Part shown: positions 21,915-35,330 of the stretch, piece by piece | Layout: each line of letters opens with the position of its first letter | Numbering within the stretch: the first letter of the stretch is position 1 | Source: Dermacentor variabilis | Lineage: Eukaryota > Arthropoda > Arachnida > Ixodida > Ixodidae | Direction: 5' to 3' | Length of the DNA: 64,000 bases | Assembly (NCBI RefSeq): GCF_050947875.1 | Contig: NC_134570.1 | Coordinates: 244,892,584 to 244,956,583, forward strand | Notes under the pieces: model-generated | Databases searched by the model: none | The model's input: the letters and a program-made list of their open reading frames with translations, nothing else | Told to the model about the DNA's origin: nothing | Made by a program: the position numbers and the translations under genes

Positions 21915-23618
21915 AATATGCATGTGCATGCTTAACAAATGGTTTGACACAAATCCATGCTAGGGTGCTAAAAAAAGCAGCGTGGGCGTGCTTAGCACGT
22001 CGTTTGGCAGAAATCCAAGTGCGCGCTCTGCCAAAAGCAGCATGTGCATTCATAACTTGTGGTTTGGAAGAAAACAACGTCCGCGTCTGCCAAAACATGC
22101 ATATGCATCCTTAAGAAGTGGTTTGGCACGAATCTATGCGCGGGTGCTAAAAAGAGCAGCATGGGCATGCTTAGCATGTCGTTTGGCAGAAATCCACGTG
22201 CGCGCTCTGCCAAAAGCAGCATGTGCATGCATAACTTGTGGTTTTGCAGAAAACAACGTCCGCGTCTATCAAAAGATGCATGTGCATGCTCAACAAGTGG
22301 TTTGGCACAAATCCATGCGCGGATGCTAAAAAGAGCAGCTTGGGCGTGCTTAGCACGTCGTTTGGCAGAAATTCACGTGCGCGGTCGGTGAAAAGCACCA
22401 TGTGCATGCATAACTTGTGGTTTTGCAGAAAACCACGTCCGCGTCTAGCAAAAGATGCATGTGCATGCTTAACAAGTGGTTTGGCACAAATCCATGCGCG
22501 GGTGGTAAAAACAGCAGCATAGACGTGCTTAGCACGTCGTTTGGCAGAAATCCACGTGCGCGGTCTGCGAAAAGCATCATGTGCATGCATAACTTGTGGT
22601 TTTGCATAAAACAACGTACGCGTCTACCAAAAGATGCACGTGCATGCTCAACAAGTGGTTTGGCCAAATCCATGCGCGGGTGCTAAAAAGAGCAGCATGG
22701 GCGTGCTCAGGACGTCGTTTGGCAGAAATCTACGTGCGCGCTCTGCCAAAAGCAGCATGTGCATGCGTAACTTGTGGTTTCGCAAAACACAACGTCCGCG
22801 TCTACCAAAAGATGCATGTGCATGCTCAACAAATGGTTTGACACAAATCCATGCAGGGGTGCTAAAAAGAGCAGCGTGGGCGTGCTTAGCACGTCGTTTG
22901 GCAAAAATCGAAGTGCGCGCTCTGCCAAAAGCAGCATGTGCATGCATAACTTGTGGTTTCGCAGAACACAACGTCCGCGTCTGCCAAAATATGCATATGC
23001 ATGATTGAGAAGTGGTTTGGCACAAATCCATGCGCGGGTGCTAAAAAGAGCAGCATGGGCGTGCTTAGCACGTCGTTTGGCAGAAATCCACGTGCGCGCT
23101 CTGCCAGAAAGCTGCATGTGCATACATGACTTGTGGTTTTGCAGAAAACAACATCCGCGTCTACCAAAAGAGGCATGTGCATGCTCAACAAGTGCTTTGG
23201 CACAAATCCATGCGCGGGTGCTAAAAAGAGCAGCATGGGCGTGCTTAGGACGTCGCTTGGCAGAAATCCACGTGCGCGTTCTGCCAAAAGCAGCATGTGC
23301 ATGCACAACTTGTGGTTTGGCAGAAAACAACGTCCGCGTCTGCCAAAACATGCATATTAATGCTTAACAAGTGGTTTGGCACAAATCCGTGTGCGGGTGC
23401 TAAAAAGAACAGCATGGGCGTGCTTAGCTCGTCGTTTGGCAGAAATCCACGTGCGCGCTCTCCCAAAAGCAGCACGTGCGTGCATAACTTGTGGTTTTGC
23501 AGAAAACAACGTCCGCGTCTACCAAAAGATGCATGTGCATGCTTAACAAATGTTTTGACACAAATCCATGCTGGGGTGCTAAAAAAAGCAGCGTGGGCGT
23601 GCTTAGCACGTCGTTTGG

Positions 23619-24349
23619 CAGAAATCCAAGTGCGCGCTCTGCCAAAAGCAGCATGTGCATGCATATCTTGTGGTTTTGCAGAAAACAACGTCCGCGTCTA
23701 CCAAAAGATGCATCTGCATGCTTAACAAGTGGTTTGGCACAAATCCATGCGCGGGTGGTAAGAACAGCAGCATAGGCGTACTTAGCACGTCGTTTGGCAG
23801 AAATCCACGTTCGCGCTCTGCCAAAAGCAGCATGTGCATGCATAACATGTGGTTTCGCAGAAAACAACGTCCGCGTCTACCAAAAGACGCATATGCATGC
23901 TCAACAAGTGGTTTGGCACAAATCCATGCGCGGATGCTAAAAAGAGCAGCATGGGCGTGCTTAGCACGTAGTTTGGCAGAAATCCACGTGCGCGGTCTGC
24001 GAAAAGCACCATGTGCATGCATAACTTGTGGTTTTGCAGAAATCAACGTCCGCGTCTAGAAAAGATGCATGTGCATGCTTAACAAGTGGTTTGGCACAAA
24101 TCCATGCGCGGGTGGTAAAAGCAGCAGCATAGGCGAGCTTAGCACGTCGTTTGGCAGAAATCCACGTGCGCGCTCTGCCAGAAGCAGCATGTGCATGCAT
24201 AACTTGTGGTTTTGCAGAAAACTACGTCCGCGTCTACTAAAATATGCATGTGCATGCTTAACAAATGGTTTGACACAAATCCATGCTGGGGTGCTAAAAC
24301 AACCAGCGTGGGCGTGCTTAGCTTGTCGTTTGGGAGAAATCCAAGTGCG
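23619..24349. repeat. Junction zone between S2 and S3
   Basis: About four monomers link the second and third super-units. The left part (to about 23,870) continues into the order seen at 28.6-28.9 kb, with CATGCATATCTTGTGG and GGTGGTAAGAACAGC. The right part is a truncated piece of the 6-monomer HOR, with CAGAAATCAACG and a shortened CGTCTAGAAAAGATGC near 24,051. It reads as a recombination junction between lineages. Confidence 0.65.
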
Positions 24350-27300
24350 CGCTCTGCCAAAAGCAGCATGTGCATGCATAACTTGTGGTTTGGAAGAAAA
24401 GAACGTCCGCGTCTGCCAAAACATGCATATGCATCCTTAAGAAGTGGTTTGGCACGAATCCATGCGCGGGTGCTAAAAAGAGCAGCATGGGCATGCTTAG
24501 CATGTCGTTTGGCAGAAATCCACGTGCGCGCTCTGCCAAAAGCAGCATGTGCATGCATAACTTGTGGTTTTGCAGAAAACAACGTCCGCGTCTACCAAAA
24601 GACGCATATGCATGCTCAACAAGTGGTTTGGCACAAATCCATGCGAGGATGCTAAAAAGAGCAGCATGGGCGTGCTTAGCACGTCGTTTGGCAGAAATCC
24701 ACGTGCGCGGTCTGCGAAAAGCACCATGTGCATGCATAACTTGTGGTTTTGCAGAAATCAACGTCCGCGTCTAGCAAAAGATGCATGTGCATGCTTAACA
24801 AGTGGTTTGGCACAAATCCATGCGCGGGTCGTAAAAGCAGCAGCATAGGCGAGCTTAGCACGTCGTTTGGCAGAAATCCACGTGCGCGCTCTGCCAGAAG
24901 CAGCATGTGCATGCAATACTTGTGGTTTCGCAGAACACAACGTCCGCGTCTACCAAAAGATGCATGTGCATGCTCCACAAATGGCTTGACACAAATCCAT
25001 GCAGGGGTGCTAAAAAGAGCAGCGTGGGCGTGCTTAGCACGTCGTTTGGCAAAAATCCAAGTGCGCGCTCTGCCAAAAGCAGCATGTGCATGCATAACTT
25101 GTGGTTTCGCAGAACACAACGTCAGCGTCTGCCAAAACATGCATATGCATGATTGAGAAGTGGTTTGGCACAAATCCATGCGCGTGTGCTAAAAAGAGCA
25201 GCATGGGCGTGCTTAGCACGTCGTTTGGCAGAAATCCACGTGCGCGCTCTGCCAGAAAGCTGCATGTGCATACATAACTTGTGGTTTTGCAGAAAACAAC
25301 ATCCGCGTCTACCAAAAGATGCATGTGCATGCTTAACAAGTGGTTTGGCACAAATCCATGCGCGGGTTCTAGAAAGAGCAGCATGGGCGTGCTTAGCACG
25401 TCGTTTGGGAGAAATCTACGTGCGCGCTCTCCCAAAAGCAGCACGTGCGTGCATTACTTGTGGTTTTGCAGAAAACAACGTCCGCGTCTACTAAAATATG
25501 CATGTGCATGCTTAACAAATGGTTTGACACAAATCCATGCTGGGGTGCTAAAAAAAGCAGCATGGGCGTGCTTAGCACGTCGTTTGGCAGAAATCCAAGT
25601 GCGCGCTCTGCCAAAAGCAGCATGTGCATGCATAACTTGTTGTTTGGAAGAAAACAACGTCCGCGTCTGTCAAAACATGCATATGCATCCTTAAGAAGTG
25701 GTTTGGCACGAATCCAAGCGCGGGTGCTAAAAAGAGCAGCATGGGCATGCTTATAGTCGTTTGGCAGAAATCCACGTGCGCGCTCTGCCAAAAGCAGCAT
25801 GTGCATGCATAACTTGTGGTTTTGCAGAAAACAACGTCCGCGTCTACCAAAAGATGTATGTGCATGCTCAACAAGTGGTTTGGCACAAATCCATGCGCGG
25901 ATGCTAAAAAGAGCAGCATGGGCATGCTGAGCACGTCGTTTGGCAGGAATCCACGTGCGCGGTCTGCGAAAAGCACCATGTGCATGCATAACTTGTGGTT
26001 TTGCAGAAAACAACGTCCGCGTCTACAAAAAGATGCATGTGCATGCTTAACAAGTGGTTTGGCACAAATCCATGCGCGGGTGGTAAAAACAGCAGCATAG
26101 GCGTGCTTAGCACGTCGTTCGGCAGAAATCCACGTGCGCGCTCTGCCAAAAGCAGCATGTGCATGCATAACTTGTGGTTTCGCAGAACGCAACGTCCGCG
26201 TCTACCAAAAGATGCATGTGCATGCTCAACAAATGGTTTGGCACAAATCCATGCGCGGGCGCTAAAAAGAGCAGCATGGGCGTGCTTAGGACGTCGTTTG
26301 GCAGAAATCTACGTGCGCGCTCTGCCAAAAGCAGCATGTGCATGCACAACTTGTGGTTTGGCAGAAAACAACGTCCGCGTCTGCCAAAACATGCATATGC
26401 ATGCTTAACAAGTGGTTTGGCACAAATCCATGCGCGGGTGCTAAAAAGAGCAGTATGGGCGTGCTTAGCACGTCGTTTGGCAGAAATCCACGTGCGCGCT
26501 CTGCCAAAAGCAGCATGTGCATGCGTAACTTGTGGTTTGGCAGAAAAAAACGTCCGCGTCTGCCAAAACATGCATATGCATCCTTAAGAAGTGGCTTGGC
26601 ACTAATCCATGTGCGGGTGCTAAAAAGAGCAGCATGGGCGCGCTTAGCACGTCGTTTGGCAGAAATCCACGTGCGCGCTCGGCAAAAAGCAGCATCTGCA
26701 TGCATAACTTGTGGTTTTGCAGAAAACAACGTCCGCGTCTACCGAAAGATGCATGTGCATGCTTAACAAGTGATTTGGCACAAATCCATGCGCGGGTTCT
26801 AGAAAGAGCAGCATGGGCGTGCTTAGCACGTCGTTTGGCAGAAATCTACGTGCGCGCTCTCCCAAAAGCAGCACGTGCGTGCATAAATTGTGGTTTTGCA
26901 GAAAACAACGTCCGCGTCTACTAAAATATGCATGTGCATGCTTAACAAATGGTTTGACACAAATCCATGCTGGGGTGCTAAAAAAAGCAGCGTGGGCGTG
27001 CTTAGCACGTCGTTTGGCAGAAATCCAAGTGCGCGCTCTGCCAAAAGCAGCATGTGCATTCATAACTTGTGGTTTGGAAGAAAACAACGTCCGCGTCTGC
27101 CAAAACATGCATATGCATCCTTAAGAAGTGGTTTGGCACGAATCCATGCGCGGGTGCTAAAAAGAGCAGCATGGGCATGCTTAGCATGTCGTTTGGCAGA
27201 AATCCATGTGCGCGCTCTGCGAAAAGCAGCATGTGCATGCATAACTTGTGGTTTTGCAGAAAACAACGTCCGCGACTACCAAAAGATGCATGTGCATGCT

Positions 27301-28890
27301 CAACAAGTGGTTTGGCACAAATCCATGCGCGGATGCTAAAAAGAGCAGCATGGGCGTGCTTAGCACGTCGTTTGGCAGAAATTCACGTGCGCGGTCGGCG
27401 AAAAGCACCATGTGCATGCATAACTTGTGGTTTTGCAGAAAACCACGTCCGCGTCTAGCAAAAGATGCATGTGCATGTTTAACAAGTGGTTTGGCACAAA
27501 TCCATGCGCGGGTGGTAAAAACAGCAGCATAGACGTGCTTAGCATGTCGTTTGGCAGAAATCCACCTGCGCGGTCTGCCAAAAGCATCATGTGCATGCAT
27601 AACTTGTGGTTTTGCATAAAACAACGTACGCGTCTACCAAAAGATGCATGTGCATGCTCAACGAGTGGTTTGGCCAAATCCATGCGCGGGTGCTAAAAAG
27701 AGCAGTATGGGCGTGCCTAGGACGTCGTTTGGCAGAAATCTACGTGCGCGCTCTGCCAAAAGCAGCATGTGCATGCGTAACTTGTGGTTTCGCAAAACAC
27801 AACGTCCGCGTCTACCAAAAGATGCATGTGCTTGCTCAACAAATGGTTTGACACAAATCCATGCAGGGGTGCTAAAAAGAGCAGCGTGGGCATGCTTAGC
27901 ACGTCGTTTGGCAAAAATCCAAGTGCGCGCTCTGCCAAAAGCAGCATGTGCATGCATAACTTGTGGTTTCGCAGAACACAACGTCCGCGTCTGCCAAAAT
28001 ATGCATATGCATGATTGAGAAGTGGTTTGGCACAAATCCATGCGCGGGTGCTAAAAAGAGCAGCATGGGCGTGCTTAGCACGTCGTTTGGCAGAAATCCA
28101 CGTGCGCGCTCTGCCAGAAAGCTGCATGTGCATACATAACTTGTGGTTTTGCAGAAAACAACATCCGCGTCTACCAAAAGATGCATGTGCATGCTCAACA
28201 AGTGCTTTGGCACAAATCCATGCGCGGGTGCTAAAAAGAGCAGCATGGGCGTGCTTAGGACGTCGCTTGGCAGAAATCCACGTGCGCGTTCTGCCAAAAG
28301 CAGCATGTGCATGCACAACTTGTGGTTTGGCAGAAAACAACGTCCGCGTCTGCCAAAACATGCATATGCATGCTTAACAAGTGGTTTGGCACAAATCCGT
28401 GTGCGGGTGCTAAAAAGAACAGCATGGGCGTGCTTAGCTCGTCGTTTGGCAGAAATCCACGTGCGCGCTCTCCCAAAAGCAGCACGTACGTGCATAACTT
28501 GTGGTTTTGCAGAAAACAACGTCCGCGTCTACCAAAAGATGCATGTGCATGCTTAACAAATGTTTTGACACAAATCCATGCTGGGGTGCTAAAAAAAGCA
28601 GCGTGGGCGTGTTTAGCACGTCGTTTGGCAGAAATCCAAGTGCGCGCTCTGCCAAAAGCAGCATGTGCATGCATATCTTGTGGTTTTGCAGAAAACAACG
28701 TCCGCGTCTACCAAAAGATGCATCTGCATGCTTAACAAGTGGTTTGGCACAAATCCATGCGCGGGTGGTAAGAACAGCAGCATAGGCGAACTTAGCACGT
28801 CGTTTGGCAGAAATCCACGTTCGCGCTCTGCCAAAAGCAGCATGTGCATGCATAACTTGTGGTTTCGCAGAAAACAACGTCCGCGTCTGC
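24350..28890. repeat. Super-unit copy S3, more diverged
   Basis: Third copy of the super-unit. About 24,350-25,455 matches S2 at offset 4,294 (24 monomers less two bases), including the 6-monomer HOR near 24,676. After four extra monomers, 26,170-28,890 matches S2 and its continuation at offset 5,010. Markers are CGCAGAACGCAACG, GAGCAGTATGGGCG, GTGATTTGGCACAAATCC, TTCTAGAAAGAGC, GGTTTGGCCAAATCC and GTGCTTTGGCAC in order. It differs from S1 and S2 at more sites than they differ from each other, so it split earlier. Confidence 0.8.
25455..26170. repeat. Four extra monomers (716 bp) in S3
   Basis: The offset between S2 and S3 changes from 4,294 to 5,010 across this interval, a gain of 716 bp, exactly 4 x 179. 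The break falls inside an A subunit: both copies share the rare CGTGCATTACTTGTGG, after which S2 reads TTTCGCAGAACGC and S3 reads TTTTGCAG, returning to TTTCGCAGAACGC four monomers later. Confidence 0.75.
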
Positions 28891-31800
28891 GAAAACATGC
28901 ATATGCATGTTTAAGAAGCGTTTTGGCACAAATCCATGTGCGGGTGCTAAAAAGAGCAGCATGGGCGTGCTTAGAACGTTGTTTGAAAGAAATCCGCGTG
29001 CGCGCTCTACCAAAAGCAGAATGTGCATGCGTAACTTGTGGTTTGGCAGAAAAAAACGTCCGCGTCTGCCAAAACATGCATGTGCATCCTTAAGAAGTGG
29101 TTTGGCACTAATCCATTTGCGGGTGCTAAAAAGAGCAGCATGGGCGTGCTTAGCACGTCGTTTGGTAGAAATCCACGTTCCCGCTCTGCAAAAAGCAGCA
29201 TCTGCATGCATAACAAATGGTTTTGCAGAAAACAACGTCCGGGTCCACCAAAAGATGCATGTGCATGCTTAACAAGTGGTTTTGCACAAATCCATGCGCG
29301 GGTGCTAGAAAGAGCAGCATGGGCGTGCTTAGCACGTCATTTGCAGAAATCTACGTGCGCGCTCTCCCAAAAGCAGCACGTGCGTGCATAACTTGTGGTT
29401 TTGCAGAAAACTACGTCCGCGTCTACTAAAATATGCATGTGCATGCTTAACAAATGGTTTGACACAAATCCATGCTGGGGTGCTAAAACAAGCAGCGTGG
29501 GCGTGCTTAGCTTGTCGTTTGGCAGAAATCCAAGTGCGCGCTCTGCCAAAAGCAGCATGTGCATGCATAACTTGTGGTTTGGAAGAAAACAACGTCCGCG
29601 TCTGCCAAAACATGCATATGCATCCTTAAGAAGTGGTTTGGCACGAATCCATGCGCGGGTGCTAAAAAGAGCTGCATGGGCATGCTTAGCATGTCGTTTG
29701 GCAGAAATCCACGTGCGCGCTCTGCCAAAAGTAGCATATGCATGCATAACTTGTGGTTTTGCAGAAAACAACGTCCGCGTCTACCAAACGATTTATGTGC
29801 ATGCTGAACAAGTGGTTTGGCACAAATCCATGCGCGGGTGCTAAAAAGAGCAATATGTGCGTGCTTAGCACGTCGTTTGGCAGAAATCCACGTGCGCGCT
29901 CTGCCAAAACCAGCATGTGCATGCATATCTTGTGGTTTCGCAGAACACAACGTCCGCGTCTACCAAAAGATGCATGTGCATGCTCAAAAAATGGTTTGAC
30001 ACAAATCCATGCTGGGGTGCTAAAAAGAGTAGCGTGGGCATGCTTAGCACGTCGTTTGGCAAAAATCCAAGTGCGCGCTCTGCCAAAAGCGGCATGTGCA
30101 TGCATAATTTGTGGTTTTGCAGAAAAGAACGTCCGCGTCTACCAAAAGATGCATGTGCATGCTTAACAAATGTTTTGGCACAAATCCATGCTGGGGTGCT
30201 AAAAAAAGCAGCGTGGGCGTGCTTAGCACGTCGTTTGGCAAAAATTCAAGTGCGCGCTCTGCCAAAACCAGCATGTGCATGCATATCTTGTGGTTTTGCA
30301 GAAAACAACGTCCGCGTCAACCAAAAGATGCATCTGCATGCTTAACTAGTGGTTTGGCACAAATCCATGCGCGCGTGGTAAGAACAGCAGCATTGGCGTA
30401 CTTAGCACGTCGTTTGGCAGAAATCCACGTTCGCGCTCTGCCAAAAGTAGCATGTGCATGCATAACTTGTGGTTTCGCCGAACAAAACGTCCGCCTCTGC
30501 CAAAACATGCCTATGCATGATTGAGATGTGGTTTGGCACAAATCCATGCGCGGGTGCTAAAAAGAGCATCATGGGCGTGCTTAGCACGTCGTTTGGCCGA
30601 AATCCACGTGCGCGCTCTGCCAGAAAGCAGCATGTGCATGGGTAACTTGTGGTTTGGCAGAAAAAAACGTCCGCCTCTGCCAAAACATGCATATGCATCC
30701 TTAACAAGTGGTTTGGCACAAATCCATGTGCGGGTGCTAAAAAAAGCAGCATGGCGTGCTTAGCACGTCGTTTGGCAGAAATGCACGTGCGCGCTCTGCC
30801 AAAAGCAGGACGGGCATGCATAACTTGTGGCTTGGCAGAAAACAACGTCCACGTCTGCCAAAAGATGGATGTGCATGCTCAACAAGTGGTTTGGCACAAA
30901 TCCATGCGCGGATGCTAAAAAGAGCAGCATGGGTGTGCTTAGCACGTCGTTTGGCAGAAATCCACGTGCGCGGTCTTGGAAAAGCACCATGTGCATGCAT
31001 AACTTGTGGTTTTGCAGAAAACAACGTCCGCCTCTACCAAAAGATGCATGTGCATGCTTAACAAGTGGTTTGGCACTAATCCATGCGCGGGTGCTAAAAA
31101 GAGCAGCGTGGGCATGCTTAGCACGTCGTTTGGCAAAAATCCAAGTGCGCGCTCTGCCAAAAGCAGCATGTGCATGCATAACTTGTGGTTTTGCAGAAAA
31201 CAACATCCGCGTCTACCAAAAGATGCATGTGCATGCTCAACAAGTGCTTTGGCACAAATCCATGCGCGGGTGCTAAAAAGAGCAGCATGGGCGTGCTTAG
31301 GGCGTCCCTTGGCAGAAATCCAAGTGCGCGTTCTGCCAAAAGCAGCATGTGCATGCACAACTTGTGGTTTTGCAGAACACAACGTCGGCGTCTGCCAAAA
31401 CATGCATATGCATGCTTAACAAGTGGTTTGGCACAAATCCATGCGCGGGTGCTAAAAAGAGCAGCGCGGGCGCGCTTAGCACGTCGTTTGGCAGAAATAT
31501 ACGTGTGCGCTCTCCCAAAAGCAGCACGTGCGTGCATAACTTGTGGTTTTGCAGAAAACAACGTCCGCGTCTACCAAAAGATGCATGTGCATGCTCAACA
31601 AATGGTTTGACACAAATCCATGCTGGGGTGCTAAAAAGAGCAGCGTGGGCGTGCTTAGCACGTCGTTTGGCAAAAATCCAAGCGCGCGCTCTGCCAAATG
31701 CAGCATGTGCATGCATAACTTGTGGTTTTGCAGAAAACAACATCCGCGTCTACCAAAAGATGCATGTGCATGCTCAACAAGTGCTTTGGCACAAATTCAT

Positions 31801-34800
31801 GCGCGGGTGCTAAAAAGAGGAGCATGGGAGTGCTTAGGACGTCGCTTGGCAGAAATCCACGTGCGCGTTCTGCCAAAAGCAGCATGTGTATGCATATCTT
31901 GTGGTTTCGTAGAAAACAACGTCCGCGTCTGAGAAAACATGCATATGCATGTTTAGGAACTGGTTTGGCACAAATCCATGTGCGGGTGCTAAAAAGAGCA
32001 GCATGGGCGTGCTTAGAACGTTGTTTGAAAGAAATCCACGTGCGCGCTCTGCCAAAAGCAGAATGTGCATGCGTAACTTGTGGTTTGGCAGAAAAAAACG
32101 TCCGCGTCTGCCAAAACATGCATATGCATCCTTAAGAAGTGGTTTGGCACTAATCCATGTGCGAGTGCTAAAAAGAGCAGCATGGGCGTGCTTAGCACGT
32201 CGCTTGGCAGAAATCCACTCTCGCGCTCTGCAAAAAGCAGCATCTGCATGCATAACTTGTGGTTTTGCAGAAAACAACGTCCGCGTCCACCAAAAGATGC
32301 ATGTGCATGCTTAACAAATGGTTTCGCACAAGTCCATGCGCGGGTGCTAGAAAGAGCAGCATGGGCGTGCTTAGCACGTCGTTTGGCAGAAATCTACGTG
32401 CGCGCTCTCCCAAAAGCAGCACGTGCGTGCATAACTTTTGGTTTTGCAGAAAACAACGTCCGCGTCTACTAAAATATGCATGTGCATGCTTAACAATTGG
32501 TTTGACACATATCCATGCTGGCGTGCTAAAAAAAGCAGCGTGGGCGTGCTTAGCATGTCGTTTGGCAGAAATCCAAGTGCGCGCTCTGCCAAAAGCAGCA
32601 TATGCATGCATAACTTGTGGTTTGGAAGAAAACAGCGTCCGCGTCTGCCAAAACATGCATATGCATCCTTAAGAAGTGGTTTGGCACGAATCCATGCGCG
32701 GGTGCTAAAAAGAGCAGCATGGGCATGCTTAGCATGTCGTTTGGCAGAAATCCACGTGCGCGCTCTGCCAAAAGCAGCATGTGCATGCATAACTTGTGGT
32801 TTTGCAGAAAACAACGTCCGCGTCTACCAAACAATTCATGTGCATGCTTAACAAGTGGTTTGGCATAAATCCATGCGCGGGTGCTAAAAAGAGCAATATG
32901 GGCGTGCTTAGCACGTCGTTTGGCAGAAATCCACATGCACGCTCTGGAAAAAGCAGCATCTGCATGCATAACTTGTGCTTTTGCAGAAAACAACGTGCGC
33001 GTCCACCAAAAGATGCATGTGCATGCTTAACAAGTGGTTTGGCACGAATCCATGCGCGGGTGCTTAAAAGAGCAGCATGGGCGTGCTTATTACGTCGTTT
33101 GGCAGAAATCTAAGTGCGCGCTCTCGCAAAAGCAGCACGTGCGTGCATAACTTGTGGTTTTGCAGAAAACAACGTCCGCGTCTACCAAAAGATGCATGTG
33201 CATGCTTAACAAGTGGTTTGGCACAAATCGATGCGCGGGTGCTAAAAAGAGCAGCATGGGCGTGCCTAGCACGTCGTTTGGCAGAAATCCACGTTCGCGC
33301 TGTGCCAAAATCAGCATGTGCATGCAAAACTTGTGGTTTTGCAGAAAACAAAGTCCGCGTCTGCGAAAACATGCATATGCATGTTTAAGAAGTGGTTTGG
33401 CACAAATCCTTGCGCGGGTGGTAAAAACAGCAGCATGGGCGTGCTTAGAACGTTGTTTGAAAGAAATCCACGTGCGCGCTCTGCCAAAAGCAGAATGTGC
33501 ATGCATAACTTGTGGTTTTGCATAAAACAACGTCCGCGTCTACCAAAAGATGCATGTGCTTGCTCAACAAGTGGTTTGGCACAAATCCATGCGCGGGTGC
33601 TAAAAAGAGCAGCAAGGGCGTGCTTATGACGTCGTTTGGCAGAAATCCACGTGCGCACTCTGCAAAAAGCAGCATCTGCATGCATAACTTGTGCTTTTGC
33701 AGAAAACAACGTGCGCGTCCACCAAAAGATGCATGTGCATGCTCAACAAATGGTTTGACACAAATCCATGCTGGGGTGCTAAAAAGAGCAGCGTGGGCGT
33801 GCTTAGCTCTTCGTTTGGCAGAAATCCACGTGCGCGCTCTCCCAAAAGCAGCACGTGCGTGCATAACTTGTGGTTTTGCAGAAAACGACGTCCGCGTCTA
33901 CCAAAAGATGCACGTGCATGCTTAACAAATGTTTTGACACAAATCCATGCTGGGGTGCTAAAAAAAGCAGCGTGGGCGTGCTTAGCACGTCGTTTGGCAG
34001 AAATCCAAGTGCGCGCTCTGCCAAAAGCAGCATGTGCATGCATATCTTGTGGTTTTGCAGAAAACAACGTCCGCGTCTACCAAAAGATGCATCTGCATGC
34101 TTAACTAGTGGTTTGGCACAAATCCATGCGCGGGTGGTAAGAACAGAAGCATTGGCGTACTTAGCACGTCGTTTGGCAGAAATCCACGTTCGCGCTCTTG
34201 CAAAAGCAGCATGTGTATGCATATCTTGTGGTTTCGTAGAAAACAACGTCCGCGTCTGCGAAAACATGCATATGCATGTTTAGGAAGTGGTTTGGCACAA
34301 ATCCATGCGCGGGTGCTAAAAAGAGCAGCATGGGCGTGCTTAGAACGTTGTTTGAAAGAAATCCACGTGCGCGCTCTGCCAAAAGCAGAATGTGCATGCG
34401 TAACTTGTGGTTTGGCAGAAAAAACGTCCGCGTCTGCCAAAACATGCATATGCATCCTTAAGAAGTGGTTTGGCACTAATCCATGTGCGAGTGCTAAAAA
34501 GAGCAGCATGGGCGTGCTTAGCACGTCGTTTGGCAGAAATCCACGCTCGCGCTCTGCAAAAAGCAGCATCTGCATGCATAACTTGTGGTTTTGCAGAAAA
34601 CAACGTCCGCGTCCACCAAAAGATGCATGTGCATGCTTAACAATGGTTTGGCACAAATCCATGCGCGGGTGCTAGAAAGAGCAGCATGGGCGTGCTTAGC
34701 ACGTCGTTTGGCAGAAATCTACGTGCGCGCTCTCCCAAAAGCAGCACGTGCGTGCATAACTTGTGGTTTTGCAGAAAGCAACGTCCGCGTCTGCCAAAAC

Positions 34801-35330
34801 ATGCATATGCATGCTTAACAAGTGGTTTGGCACAAATACATGCGTGGGTGCTAAAAAGAGCAGTATGGGCGTGCTTAGCACGTCGTTTGGCAGAAATCCA
34901 CGTGCGCGCTCTCGCAAAAGCAGCACGTGCATGCACAACTTGTGGTTTGGCAGAAAACAACGTCCGCGTCTGCCAAAACATGCATATGCATGCTTAACAA
35001 GTGGTTTGGCACAAATCCATGCGTGGGTGCTAAAAAGAGCAGTATGGGCGTGCTTAGCACGTCGTTTGGCAGAAATCCACGTGCGCGCTCTGCCAAAAGC
35101 AGCATGTGCACGCGTAACTTGTGGTTGGGCAGAAAAATACGTCCGCGTCCACCAAAAGATGCATGTGCATGCTTAACAAGTGGTTTGGCACAAATCCATG
35201 CGCGGGTGCTAAAAAGAGCAGCATGGGCGTGCTTATTACGTCGTTTGGCAGAAATCTACGTGCGCGCACTCGCAAAAGCAGCACGTGCGTGCATAACTTG
35301 TGGTTTTGCAGAAAACAACGTCCGCGTCTA
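28890..35330. repeat. Mosaic satellite zone without long duplications
   Basis: About 36 monomers of mixed types. Pieces resemble block I (GAACGTTGTTTGAAAG subunits near 28,976, 32,016, 33,450 and 34,343) and the super-unit (CTACTAAAATATGC near 29,421 and 32,464). I found no stretch over about 500 bp that repeats elsewhere with near identity. More private substitutions are visible here, for example CACGTTCCCGCTC near 29,173 and GGAAAAAGCAGC near 32,946. This suggests an older, less recently homogenised part of the array. No gene or foreign insertion is seen. Confidence 0.7.

Larger units (their letters stand above)
18074..23618. repeat. Super-unit copy S2 (31 monomers, 5,545 bp)
   Basis: A second copy of S1 placed directly after it. 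The first 230-240 bp match S1 at offset 5,013. Then about 532 bp (three monomers less five bases) are extra, and the remaining 4.8 kb match S1 at offset 5,545. In the parts I compared the only difference I noticed was G at 15,302 against C at 20,847. Such identity implies a very recent duplication, or an assembly artefact that must be excluded. Confidence 0.85.
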
